Positions 8,373 through 19,176 of a DNA stretch of 36,554 bases are shown here, in pieces. The first letter of the stretch is position 1. The number at the start of each line of letters is the position of its first letter. The stretch is from contig VHZZ01000505.1 in the NCBI GenBank assembly GCA_009801015.1, forward strand, positions 81,352 through 117,905. The letters run 5' to 3'. The translations under genes were made by a program, and so were the position numbers. The DNA is from Silene noctiflora. Its lineage: Eukaryota; Streptophyta; Magnoliopsida; Caryophyllales; Caryophyllaceae. Below the pieces are notes generated by a model, which saw only the letters and a list, made by a program, of their open reading frames with translations, did not search any database and had not been told where the DNA came from.

Positions 8373-10485
8373 TGATAAGGGTAAAGTCGTATTGCCTTAA
8401 TTAAAGTAATCTTATAATACTACTTACAAATAGCTAGCGGTAAGTAGGGTATCGTATCCACATGAAGGGGGTAATTATTTAGTTTGCTATTAATTAAGTC
8501 CGTCTTAAGGTAACAATTTCTTGGAGGTTTTAATTAGTTTGCTATAAACTAATTGCGATGTAAATAAAGACAAGTTCAATAAGATTAAAAGGTTTAGGGA
8601 TCGGGTTTACTAGGTCAGTTATTATTCGAGATGTAGTTTAATCAACTTAAAAGGTAAATCCAACTACATAAAGTCACATGATCAGTCGATTCAATTATAC
8701 CCTTTAAGTCTAGATTAACATGCGATCGCTATAATTAATCTTTTCCAATCTGATTATCGTTGCCTATATTGGTCTTAACCCGCTAGGTGAAAATCCCAAT
8801 TCGCAATACTAATTAACAATTCAGGCCTTAAATCAATTAATCGGAATAAGACAACAATCAGACGGTAGTTTATACGATTTAACAACTAAACAATTAACGA
8901 ATCCCCTTCTAACAACCTATATCCTCTTTCTCTCTGGATTGAAAGTTTAGCTACTCATATTAATCATGCTAACAACGATATTGAGATGGGAAAACATAAT
9001 TAAAAACAGGGTTTTTTGTCAAACACATCCTTTAAAAAAAAAATCCAAACATCACCTTTAAAAAAAAAGTTTGTCAAATACAACCTTTAATAATTTTTTT
9101 TGGTCAAACACGAATTTTTTGCCGGATTCCAACAACTTTAATTTCTGACCACTTGTAATGGGGTGACTTTCCGTCTATATTTGAGATAGCAAATAAGGTT
9201 GGTTTGAGATGTTCTTGGACTCGTTGGAAAGGTGGGCGTGCGTACTTTTTAGGGGTTGTCAACACGGTGGCCGAAGGTGGCCTTATGTGAGGTTGATTGG
9301 CGCGTAAAATAAGGTTGGTCAGAGAAAGGGCTGTAACTCTGAGTTTCCAATGGGTGGTCGGAGATTTTTCTTGGGTCTTTTAATGCGGTTATGATGTGTT
9401 CTTTGGTCTGAAACTTGGTATGTAGGTTGAGGGGAGTGCAAGTTATGTCGTAGTTGTGTTGTTTGTGGTGGTCGTTGGCTGCAAGTGGTAGTTCGAGGAG
9501 AGTGAATTCACCCACGAAAAAATCCTACTTTGATTTACATCAATGACCAGTAGCTTTACTTTACACATCAATCTACCCCACATAAGGCCACCTTTGACCA
9601 CCATGTTCACAATCACTGGAAAGCCTGTACTCTCACCTTTCCAACGAGTCCAAGAACACTTCAAACCGGCCTTGTTTGCTATCTCAAACATCGACTGAAA
9701 GTCTCCCCATTGCAAGAGGTCAGAAAGTTGTTGGAATCCGGTAAAAAAGTCGTGTTTGACAACAACAAAAATTATTAAAGGTTGTGTTTGACAAACGTTT
9801 TTTTTAAAGGTCATATTTGGAATTTTGCTTTTTTTAAAGGTTGTGTTTGACAAAAAAACCCTTAAAAACATTAAGAGATGAACAAATGAAATATTTGCAA
9901 TAACTTGGAATTGAATTAATAATAACTAAAGTAAAGGAACTAACAATTATCAGAATTTGAAGGATTAATGAACAATATGAAGAATTAAAGTAGCCAACAA
10001 CTAGATCTAAGAGTTTCTAGGAGAGTTTTTTATGTAAAATAAAGCGTAACCTAATTAAAGAGTACAAGTTTCCTATTTATATTACAATTAAACCGACTTA
10101 AGGAAGTTTCCGTGAAAGTTTCCAGCACTGTTGGATCCTCGATCGAGTTCCAGCATACTTGATCGAGGACACGACACTCGATCGAGTTCGAGCATACTCG
10201 ATCGAGGACTCTCTGTCTCCAGCCTTATCTTCGTGTTTTCTTCACTTCTTCTCGTCTTTCTTCCTTGATTCTCGTGCCATTATCTTGATATTTCGTCTTG
10301 TCGACTGCACAATGCTCATTACTATCTAATTGCTCCACAAATGCATCCAATATACATTTAAGCACCAAATGGCAGAAGTATCGACATTCTAACATAAACG
10401 GCATATAAATGACATATTATAGCACAAAACCGTCTCAAAAATGACTAAGAAGAACCATAAATGTATATATAAATATGACTCATCA
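8373..10485 (-). mobile_element. Solo LTR (about 1.25 kb) interrupted by a Mutator-like element
   Basis: On the plus strand the element runs from TGATAAGGG to GACTCATCA, with TG...CA termini, and is flanked on both sides by CTGGA (8368-8372 and 10486-10490), a perfect 5-bp target duplication. Removing the inserted element and its 9-bp duplication leaves 1251 bp without coding capacity, which fits a solo LTR. The orientation is a guess, taken from the T-rich and CT-rich side. Near the right end, 10138-10209 holds a run of CTCGATCGAG palindromes. The flanking GGCCC-rich DNA (7914-8367 and 10491-10590) appears to be one older repeat that the LTR split. Confidence 0.75.
9009..9861. mobile_element. 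Non-autonomous Mutator-like element (TIR-MULE/foldback), 853 bp
   Basis: A perfect 9-bp target duplication TTAAAAACA (9000-9008 and 9862-9870) surrounds an element that starts GGGTTTTTTGTCAAACAC and ends in its reverse complement. The inverted repeats are very long: similarity runs through GGATTCCAACAACTTT, TTCTTGGACTCGTTGGAAAG and GTGGCCTTATGTG, roughly 9009-9325 against 9545-9861. Long TIRs plus a 9-bp duplication define the Mutator superfamily. Open frames across the arms are by-products of the repeats; there is no MURA transposase. The transcript would fold into a hairpin several hundred bases long, a possible small-RNA source. Confidence 0.9.
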
Positions 10486-10592
10486 CTGGAATTGGCCCTA
10501 GCCCTCCCCACCCTCAAGGGTCGGTTCAAGGTCGAGTTGGGTGTACCTGACCCACGCTTGAGTTGGCCCGACCAGGCCCTAAGGCGGAAGAT

Positions 10593-11677
10593 GCTACGGT
10601 TACACTCGGTGTATAAAATCTTCTATACACCACCAATTAAAATTTGACATATGGAAGAATCTATTTGTATTAATGGTGGAAATTATGAAAAGCTTTGGAG
10701 GTTAAAAAATTCATCTTTGGAGGATAAGATGGGAGGAAANATTTCAAGATCTTTATTAATTATTGTATCATAACTAATACGTAATTATATATTTACTANN
10801 NNNNNNNNNNNNNNNNNNNNNNNNNNNNNNNNNNNNNNNNNNNNNNNNNNNNNNNNNNNNNNNNNNNNNNNNNNNNNNNNNNNNNNNNNNNNNNNNNNNN
10901 NNNNNNNNNNNNNNNNNNNNNNNNNNNNNNNNNNNNNNNNNNNNNNNNNNNNNNNNNNNNNNNNNNNNNNNNNNNNNNNNNNNNNNNNNNNNNNNNNNNN
11001 NNNNNNNNNNNNNNNNNNNNNNNNNNNNNNNNNNNNNNNNNNNNNNNNNNNNNNNNNNNNNNNNNNNNNNNNNNNNNNNNNNNNNNNNNNNNNNNNNNNN
11101 NNNNNNNNNNNNNNNNNNNNNNNNNNNNNNNNNNNNNNNNNNNNNNNNNNNNNNNNNNNNNNNTCAAATTCTTAGGATGTGAAATTCTTGTACGGGCAGT
11201 GTTCATCACAAGTTTATCGCTGAAATTTTGTACGATTTGCGCCTAATAACGTATTAAGGCTTTCAGATTAACCCCAGTCGTGGCTCCTGTGGTTCTGGTC
11301 GCACGTGGGAGGGGTGGCGGCAGGGGGTGGCGGTCGTCGGCATGAGTCGCCGTCGGTGCCAACGCATGGATGGCAGGAGGACACATATTGTCTGACTATG
11401 GAGGCACTAACTTTGCTATTAGGGAGTAAAAGTAAAACAGGAAAAAANTTCACAAAATAATAGAGTATCTTAAAAAACATCTTAGGCAATTTTAATAATT
11501 ATGGTAAATAATAATTTAGGAAATGTTTCAAATATAAAAATTGAACGTAATTATGGCTCCCAGATTTTTGACAAAATTAAACTTAAAAAATATTCTATCT
11601 CATTCTCACAATTGCCACATGTCGTAACGTTACTCGCAGTGTATAGAAGATTTCTATACACTGAGTGTAACCGTAGC
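10593..11677. mobile_element. Terminal-inverted-repeat element containing the assembly gap
   Basis: Left end GCTACGGTTACACTCGGTGTATA; the right end reversed reads GCTACGGTTACACTCAGTGTATA. Both continue into ATCTTCTATACAC, so the inverted repeat is about 45 bp or more. No convincing target duplication was seen. The interior includes 365 Ns and a GC-rich patch (about 11275-11390, GGTGGCGG/GTCGTCGG) quite unlike its AT-rich surroundings, which may be captured host sequence. Single Ns occur at 10740 and 11448. Confidence 0.7.
10799..11163. other. Assembly gap (365 N)
   Basis: Unresolved bases. Any open frame crossing this interval is meaningless. The true size of the gap is unknown. Confidence 1.
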
Positions 11678-11892
11678 CTTTTCGGCCTCTAATTGGGACC
11701 ATTGTGCCAATTTAATTATATTTCTAGTTTTTGTAATAATTTTTTTAAACTTTGTTGTAAAGTTTACGATTCTTATTAAAAATTTTAAGGTTTTACCCAT
11801 AAACATTTAACTCAAACAATATAACTTTATATATAAAATGGAAATCAATGCATTCAATAAATGACATAAATATATAATATTATAAATATATA

Positions 11893-13105
11893 ACATTGGC
11901 TATATAGAAATTCGTATTACTCTTTCTGTTAGCTTTTGGAGGCCTTTGACTGACTTGGGGGATTCCACCTCTCTTATTACTTTTATCTGTTCAAGACTGG
12001 CTTTCATGCCTCTTTTTGTGAGCAGGTAGCCAACAATTTTTTCTACCAAGACTCCAAAATTATAATTTGTAGGGTTGAGTTTCATGTTGAATTTCTCCAA
12101 TATTTCAAATGCTACTTCTAAGTGTTTGACATGATTTTGTGCATGCTACCACAATGTCATCAATGTATACTCCTTTAATGTCTTCAATGTGATCTTTGAA
12201 CATCGTGTTGATAAGGCGTTGTATGTTGCCCCAGCATTCTTTAAATCAAATGGCATTGTTGTGTAATTGTATATGTCTTAGTCAGTAATGAATAATGTTG
12301 TGCTTTCCTAGTCTGTTGGGAGCATCTTTATCTAGTTAAATCCACATAACGCATCCATGAAAGTTAGCATTTTGTCCACTAGTGTGGCATGTACCATCAC
12401 ATCCATGTGTGGAAAAGGGAATTGATCTTTTGGGTAAGCGACTTTTTTCAAGTTTGTGTAATCTACAAATAATTTTCAATTTCCCATTCTTTTTTAGCGC
12501 AACACCAAATTAGCCAATCATTCAAGATACATTACCTTACGAATTATGTCCATGTCTTGGAGTCTTTGGACTTCCTTATTGATGATTATATTCATTTCAG
12601 AGCAAACTCACGTCACGATCTTTTGCTGCACACACTTGAAATTCTTGTCAATGTTCAGCTTTTGAGTAATAACATCTGCGCTAATACCAGCCATATTAAA
12701 ATGAGACCAAACAAAAAAAAAAATTTGTAAAAGGATTTATTTTTAAGAAAACTGACCAACTCATGTCGAATAGAATCTGAGGCATCGGACCCTATTAGGA
12801 TGAACCTGTCAGGATACGCTTTATCCAGGACTGCCGTATCTGTTTCCATTTGGGATGGTGTTATATATGTATTCCTAAAAGGATACTGTAATTGCTAGGC
12901 TAGGTTAGGGACTTATCCGACTTGGAGAGTCTTTACTTGTAAGTATGAAGTGGTTCCTCTTAGTAGGAGTTGTTACTTTCAGTCTTGCTGGCTTCTCCTT
13001 CTTCTTCTTCTCTGATAACTATTTCGTAGCTGACTAGAGTTTGATTGGTTGCTCAACTTAAGATGACATAGTCTCCCTGAAATATAGGAACAAACTTGGA
13101 GTACT
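11893..13105 (-). pseudogene. Dead Ty3/Gypsy reverse transcriptase fragment (Athila/Tat-like)
   Basis: Minus-strand translation from about 12850 downwards gives, in order, DRFILIGSDASDSIRHELV, AGISADVITQKLNIDK, a linker with EVQRLQDMDIIRKV, VDYTNLKKVAYPKDQFPFP, LTFMDALCGFN, MPFDLKNAGATY, VYIDDIVV, HLEVAFEILEKFNMKLNP and LLTKRGMKASLEQIK followed by ESPKSVKGLQKLT. These are the consecutive landmarks of a plant Ty3/Gypsy reverse transcriptase; YIDD is the catalytic motif and the end is the connection towards RNase H. Several stops and frameshifts separate the pieces, so it is inactive. No RNase H, integrase or LTR was found next to it; the CT-rich part around 12990-13010 would be upstream linker. 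The 11680-11890 stretch is AT-rich with nothing recognisable. Confidence 0.88.
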
Positions 13106-13112
13106 TCTTATT

Positions 13113-13400
13113 AGGGATCATTTGGTTCAAAGTAGCGGAATAGATTGAAATGAAGTATGATATTATGTAGGTATGGAGTTAGAACCCTAAACTTATTTGT
13201 TTGGTACATTTCTAGAATGGAGAATAATAATACTACGGGGTGAAATGGAGTTATAAACTTGAGTAATAAGGTGGTTATGAAATCCCAAAAAGTTGTAATG
13301 GAGTTAGATACTTGATAGACTCTAATTACATTCTAAAATGTTTCAAACAAACAGCGGAATAGATTGAATCATTCTAAATAACCCAACCAAACAACCCTTT
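13113..13400. mobile_element. MITE with AGGGATCATTTGGTT-type inverted repeats
   Basis: The left end AGGGATCATTTGGTTCA is mirrored by CCAACCAAACAACCCTTT at the right, and AGCGGAATAGATTGAA occurs at the left while AGCGGAATAGATTGAAT also lies near the right end. About 290 bp, non-coding. A TTA sits outside each end but not in a clean register, so Tourist/Harbinger is only a suggestion. Confidence 0.6.
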
Positions 13401-13496
13401 ATGGATGATAACTTAGTTTTCAAATATTATTTTCTTAACAACCGTCTTCTAACCCGCATATCAATAATGTATTGCTATCATAACCTGTAATGTAAC

Positions 13497-13948
13497 CAGG
13501 CACGTCCATTGGCATGTTCAGAGTGTTTCAAGAACTAGGGTCCAAAAGTTTTGGGGGACCAAAACTCGGTTTGGTCATAGTACATTAATCTTCAGTTGTA
13601 CTAAAATATCATTAAAACGGCTTGGTGCAGTGGTGAAAGCATGACTTTTAACGATGTTGTCCCCGGTTCGATATCTTTCGGAAGCAAAATCTCAATTTTT
13701 ATTTATTCTATTTAACCAAACAAAGTTGCATCTTATATTTTTAATAACCTAATTTAGAAAAAAAAAATTGTCTTAAAATTGAACATTATTAAGCAATGCA
13801 TTAGTTTACTAGAAAAATAGCTTTTGTATCTTTTAAAAAACCAACTTTTTTGTTTTAAAATTTCAAAAAAAAAAAATGGTTTGCTTATTGTTTAGGGCCT
13901 CAAATTGGCGTTTTGAACTGGGCTTCTCAAAATCATTAGACGGCCCTG
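13497..13948. mobile_element. hAT-type MITE, 452 bp, with an internal tRNA-like segment
   Basis: Ends CAGGCACGTC and GACGGCCCTG are imperfect inverted repeats. They are flanked by AATGTAAC (13489-13496) and AACGTAAC (13949-13956), an 8-bp duplication with one mismatch, as expected for hAT elements. Inside, TGGTGCAGTGG (13623-13633) fits the A-box consensus and GGTTCGATATC (13665-13675) is close to a B box. No transposase. Confidence 0.8.
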
Positions 13949-13956
13949 AACGTAAC

Positions 13957-15170
13957 CACAAGCAATCCTAACCTGTGAGGTCAATCCTATAGGTCGTGAA
14001 AATATGAGGTTTGACAATCAAGATCAATCTTAATTAATGAATCCATGTTCTCATGCCGTATGGCTTTTGTTTGTGCTTAGTTCTAGTTAAGCATTATTCA
14101 AGTAAACTTGGATAAACTAACCCAGCCCAGCCTGCTATTTCTAAGGGCCTGCGCCTCCAAATAGGCCCATAAAAGCCCATAAAGTAACCCCACTCAAACT
14201 TGGACCGGCAGAGAAACAAGTCATCTTTTAAAGTCTGATAACCCAATTAATACTTTTGTATAGAACCACGGCCTGTGAGAAAAACTATACCGATTAGTCG
14301 ATTACCAGCCGAGACAAACTCATCTACTCTTATTATCCTGGTCATTTGTTTACCATTGGTTTTTGACCAATTATAAGATGACAAGAGAACCAAATTGACT
14401 ATGCAAAATCAAATTACCCATCAAAAACATTCCTAAAATTGAAACTGAGACATCCCAAAATAAAATACGTAAACAAATTACCGGAGACGGAGGGAGACGG
14501 GAGTATATGGTTATCCAGTCTCTTTACTCTCTGAAAGTCGCTATTAGATTGCCATTATAAAAAAAAAATCGTATATACAAGTATGGCATATCATGAAACA
14601 AAATCGCATTGGATCAACGCAATAACGCATGGCAAAGATGGATGTCGTAGTATTTTGTATCTCCATTGTAAAAAGAAAAAAAATCTCGTATATTTTGTAC
14701 GTGTCACATTGTCGAGGCCTGGCGCAAGTCCAATCCGACCCAGTCCATGATAAGCTCTAGTGTTCTCACTGTTCTAGTTCTCGGCCCTGTATGCATTTAC
14801 TTTCTGCATTGTAATAAGAGTACTGATTGCAGGGTGCAAATGAGATCAATGAAAATAAAAACATTTATCTGATGAGTCTCAGAAAAGCAGGGCACTGCAG
14901 AAAAACCAATTATATTTCCATCATATAAAGTCGAAAAAAGACTCGGACTTTGTTTTAAAACCAAGAAAATTGTTTTTACATATGACCGCATTTAGCAACC
15001 TGGAGCTTTCGAGACAATGGTGTAACATTGTCGACCATATTAAAAGTTTGAAACTACAAAGGCCTCAACATAAAACCTAGAGCTGCAACATCATTGCAAT
15101 CCATCAACATTAGTCCGCGACACACTGATACATTTATTTTATATATAGTCATATTAGCCCAGTCTGGTTT
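13957..15170. other. Non-coding stretch; GGCCCA motifs and a Stowaway-like remnant
   Basis: Around 14130-14190 several AGCCCA/GGCCCA motifs cluster, as in plant site II promoters, but no gene follows on either strand within reach. At about 14484-14505 GGAGACGGAGGGAG resembles a Stowaway end without its partner. The rest is AT-rich with only short, featureless frames. The part after 15000 is probably the 3' flank of glutaredoxin 2. Confidence 0.4.
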
Positions 15171-15177
15171 GAGTAAG

Positions 15178-15498
15178 CTAGTTCTTATTCCAGACCCAAA
15201 TGGCACCCGCATTCATGAGCATTCGTACAAGCCTGCCTTGCACCTGAAGGCTGATCAAATCATTGGGTCCACCAACGAGATTTCCACCAATGAAAATAGA
15301 CGGTACACTTGGTCTCCGGCCTAACATCTCCAGGGTTCGTTCAATGTTTCGACCATCTCCCATCTGATCTATCTCATAGACAGTCGGGTTAGCCCCAAAG
15401 CTGCTAATGAGCTGCCTCATCGAGTGGCTCACAGGGCACCCTGTCTTACTGAAAATGACCACTGGTCTTTCGTGAACCAAACGCTTCACAGCATCCAT
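15178..15498 (-). CDS. CC-type (class III) glutaredoxin with CPVS active site
   Basis: A 106-residue intronless protein. Order: RPVVIFSK (11-18), active site C21-P-V-S24 followed by HS, GANPTVYEID (35-44), the cis-Pro segment VPSIFIGG (Pro 66) and VGGPND. Class III enzymes normally have Cys-Cys at 21-22; here the second Cys is Pro, giving a monothiol CPxS centre that looks more like the class I CPYC/S motif than its own family. The nucleophilic Cys21 is kept, so redox activity is possible. The C-terminus GAIWVWNKN has a five-residue extension beyond the usual AIW/ALW end, which may alter TGA-factor binding (inference). Gene 1 (6348-6671) is the nearest paralogue: same strand, about 57% identity by hand count, same tail. 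The ATG is the family-typical start. Confidence 0.95.
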   Translation of the reverse strand: MDAVKRLVHERPVVIFSKTGCPVSHSMRQLISSFGANPTVYEIDQMGDGRNIERTLEMLGRRPSVPSIFIGGNLVGGPNDLISLQVQGRLVRMLMNAGAIWVWNKN

Positions 15499-15591
15499 GA
15501 TGTTGGTTGGGATTCAAATAGGTAATTCGGAAAATCAATGTTGATAAGACTTGTGATTTGGAATGAGGTTAGTTCAAGCTATACTTTGTGT

Positions 15592-15601
15592 CTATTTATA
15601 A
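15592..15601 (-). promoter_or_regulatory. TATA box of glutaredoxin 2
   Basis: TTATAAATAG on the minus strand, about 95 bp before the ATG, giving a 5'UTR of about 60 bases. Same arrangement as gene 1. Confidence 0.55.
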
Positions 15602-15609
15602 GGCTCATC

Positions 15610-17580
15610 AAGAGCAACTCCTATCTGTATTTGGGTAATAGACAAAAAGTTCTTTCTTCTAGATCGTGTACTGACACTGATAACGACCTAAGACATCCTC
15701 TGATTTCCGCATATGTCAGAAAGAGCCAAGTACATAGATAAATATCAAATAGGTTTTCTCTAATAAATGAAGAATAACCTTAACTTGTTTGCGACATTTG
15801 AGTGTGTGGAAAGAATAATGTACATGCGGATCAGCTGATCAAGAGATCATCTTTCGGCTGACACAGGACATGGACAAGTCATCAAGCCTTATAACTTAGA
15901 TGCACTCAGAAAGACATTAATAAAAGGCTTCAAATGAGGAAAATAGTTGGGATTCGACAACGTTATTCTTTTGAGAAATGGTCTTATGCTATTGTAACAT
16001 AAACCAACCAATTTAACTCAAAAAACGCAACCATTCTTCACTACCGTAAAAAAGTTGAAATAGAAGTTATAACCACCTCATTATTATATAGGTCCTTTTC
16101 GTGATAATCTTATCATAAGACAGTCTCATATGATTTGAGATTCGACAAAGCTAGTATGATTAATCAGCTTCTGATTTTCCAGTTTTCAGAAATTGGCAGA
16201 ATTCATAGAACAGAACATGCAGTATCAATGTATGACTTTTACTCTCTTACGCATGGGAATCAATACTGTTAACTTTTTCTCCAAATAAAGATGGCAACGA
16301 AAAGGCAGATGGTATAGAATAAGAAAAAAAATTAGGGAGTGAATCGTACCTGATGTTATCAGTAATCCTCTTGCTACAGATTGATCTTTGATGCATTTCA
16401 GGGATTGCAGTTGACCCTACCCATTGTGTTTACAGTTGAATTAAACAAGTCTTGTCCACTAACTGATGCCTGGCCGACTCAGAGACCAGGTTGCCGGATG
16501 TAAACATAGCTATAGGTTAATAAACATTACAGACAGCTTGTGCTGCAAACGCTGCAGAAATTATCACTGCAGTAAGTCTTTCAGTTCAGACTGTCAGAAC
16601 ATAAATAGCAGGGAACTAGTAAATCGAGATTCGCAAACATGGTAATAAATCAGGTATTGGTTGCGAATCGCACTAGTGTATTGTGTGGCACTTTCAGTAA
16701 ACATGGTTTATATCTTTTAATTATAGTATTATACTTGTATTGCACTATTGGTTTTATTCAATCAGTTGTTGGCGAAATATAGGATGTTTTAATATGAAGA
16801 AATTTGTTTGCATGATGAAGAAATCAAAATCCATTTCAGACGGAGCAAAATACGCTCTATGCTTTGGTTCAAAAGTTGACCGGAATAAAGCAAAACGGGA
16901 CGCTAAACTGCATGTGTTTCTTCTTCTTGTGTGAAATGACAGTCATTCAATGCAATATTCGACTCAATTTACCCAGTGCCTTAATGAACCTTTTGTCTTA
17001 AGCCTGCCCGGGTCGTTTCGTTATTGGTGCTTGGGAAGAAATCAAATCTATAGATGTCCCAAGTTCAACAATGGTGAAATTCAAATAGCATCCCTACTAA
17101 ACAGCTCAGATTGGGTATATCTCAATAGCTCGTTTCTAAACACTTACATAGGATAGGTCAACCAGCAAATGGGTACTGACTAGTCAGTAGTCACTACTCA
17201 ATACACTGCATTCCATTCCGATGCGTTAGATCGAAACGCTGACATATGAATACAGGCATCACTCTCCCTATAAGAATATGAAATTCCAAAATGGTGGATG
17301 TAACTTTCACACAAGTGGCTATTTTAAGAATATATGTCCCAATAAAATGTCAAATCTTCTCAAATCTTTAAATTCTGATTTTTGATAAATACAGAAAATG
17401 ACACTAAATTCTTTTTTGTTACGGGCATCTTCTATGCTCGAAACGTAGCTCTTTCTTTCCAAGTCGCTCACGAGCAATGCAACCATATCAGGATATCACC
17501 CCTGCCTTTGAAACAATAAAAATCAACTAAGAAACAAAAGGGTGGTAACCCTGCAGTGGGACGACTATCTCGTACGGAGC
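15610..17580. other. No gene recognised
   Basis: Upstream region of glutaredoxin 2 and beyond. Frames on the plus strand around 16740-16930 and 16950-17150 have no family resemblance and no supporting signals. A fragment AAGACAGTCTCATATGATTTGAGA near 16117 looks like a MITE relic. Nothing else is supported. Confidence 0.4.
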
Positions 17581-18202
17581 ATCATTGATATACAATGCTC
17601 ATTTTAGGGTCGGATGTACACAGTCTTACTCCTATATGAGTGTTAATACACCTGTCAAACGGGTCGGTGGGTCGGGTCTCGTGTTGGGTCGGGTCGGGTT
17701 AGGGTCAGAATACGAGTCAAAAAATAATTTCTAACGTCTTTTTTAATCTATTTTTTCAATTAAAAATAATAATTTTTAAAAATGTAAAACATATTTAAAA
17801 TTAATATTTTAATTATATTCAACGTTTACATTAATTATATTGACATTATTATTAAATTAAAGTTTTTTAATAATTATTTTAATATGAATAATCCATACTA
17901 TGAGTGTCCTTCCTATATTAATCCAAACAATGCATTAACTCACATAATCCTAACTATCATATTCTCTCCCCACATTACACCTAACTTACCGACTACCTGA
18001 AAAACAGGTAACCTTTATTTAAATGATCTTATGTCTCTTTTATTTAGCTTTTTCCTCCCTACTTAGTCGTATCAACATCCCTTCACTTCCCTTACCTTAT
18101 TTCGTTCATCATCAATTTCTCCAATTTTGTCGCCTAATCAGACTGATTTTTCGCCTTTTTTTAACCACAATTTTTTCCCATTTCAAGGTGTTATTACTTA
18201 CT

Positions 18203-18290
18203 CTCTTCCATCCAAACCAAAGATAACATAGACCTACTTTTTGTGAGGGGAAAAGTGAGTCTATGTTACCATTGGTTTGGATGGGAGAAG
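18203..18290. repeat. Inverted repeat (hairpin) with about 28-bp arms
   Basis: CCATCCAAACCAAAGATAACATAGAC at the left is matched by the reverse of GTCTATGTTACCATTGGTTTGGATGG at the right, with a 25-base loop and one or two mismatches. It could be a very short MITE or a hairpin-RNA source; no flanking duplication was found. Confidence 0.65.
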
Positions 18291-18573
18291 TATTATACAC
18301 CACCATTGACTACACATTATTACCAACATTATGGTGACATAATTTGTAGCATGCTTTAGAGTTCAGGACAAATACGATCCGCCTCACAAGTTATACTGGA
18401 ACCGAAACCTATAAAACAACTCACACTATATTGTATTTGAGGTATTTATAATTATTACTAAAACATTGAGCAGCGTAGCACAACAAACATCAACCCAGCT
18501 TGATGTTAATGATTTTGACATTCAGACAAATAAAGTGGGACATGTTGATTAAAGAGATCATTAGCAAGACTAA

Positions 18574-18875
18574 GGGTGTGTTTGGATAGCAAAAGTGGAG
18601 GGAAAAGAAGGGGAGGGGGAAGGAGGGAAGGGAAAGGGAGGGAAGGGAAGGGGGAATGGAGTGTGGGTGTTTGGATACAATTTCCCTCCAAATCTTGTCT
18701 ATTGTGGAGAGATTTTGATTAGGCTTGGAGGAGGGAAATTGGATCCCTCNGATCCCTCCAAATCTCTCCCCCTCCATTTCCCTCCACCCTCATTTGCTAT
18801 CCAAACAAGGGATTTTAAATCCCCTACTTTCCCTCCCTTTCTTTTTCATCCAAATCACTCAATCTAAACACACCC
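18574..18875. mobile_element. Tourist/PIF-Harbinger-type MITE, copy 1 (302 bp)
   Basis: Begins GGGTGTGTTTGGATAG and ends TCTAAACACACCC, flanked by TAA on both sides (18571-18573 and 18876-18878). The 3-bp TAA duplication with GGGTGTGTTTGG termini is typical of Tourist elements. One arm is almost pure purine (AGGGAAGGGGAGG type), the other pyrimidine. An N at 18750 marks an unresolved base. Confidence 0.85.
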
Positions 18876-18878
18876 TAA

Positions 18879-19176
18879 GGGTGTGTTTGGATAGCAAAAG
18901 TGGAGGGAAAGGGAAGGGAGGGGGAAGGAGGGAAGGGAAAGGGAGAGAAGGGAAGGGGAGGAGGAAAGGAGTGTGGGCGTTTGAATACAATTTCTCTCCA
19001 AATCTTGCCTATTGTGAAGAGATTTTGATTAGGCTTAGAGGAGGGAAATTGGATTCCTCCAAATCCCTCCCCCTTCAATTCCCTCCACTCTCATTTGCTA
19101 TCCAAACAAGGGATTTCTCATCCTTCCAATTCCCTCCCCTCCCTTTCCATCTAAATCTCTCTATCCAAACACACCC
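18879..19176. mobile_element. Tourist/PIF-Harbinger-type MITE, copy 2 (298 bp)
   Basis: Same termini and arm composition as copy 1, in the same orientation, sharing with it the TAA at 18876-18878 and flanked on the other side by TAA at 19177-19179. The head-to-tail pair is explained by insertion of one element into the target duplication of the other, or by tandem duplication. Long frames here are by-products of the GGA-rich sequence. Confidence 0.85.

Noticed and set aside
9249-9871. 88- and 142-codon minus-strand frames
   Set aside because: They run across the arms of the foldback MULE and end in poly-Thr from low-complexity sequence; no transposase motifs.
10796-11209. 137-codon open frame
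   Set aside because: It is almost wholly N; the frame is an artefact of the gap.
14130-14190. Promoter of an unseen gene, from the GGCCCA/GCCCA cluster
   Set aside because: No coding sequence or splice-consistent exon follows on either strand; the motifs alone are too common.
15094-15324. 76-codon plus-strand frame
   Set aside because: Antisense to the glutaredoxin 2 coding sequence.
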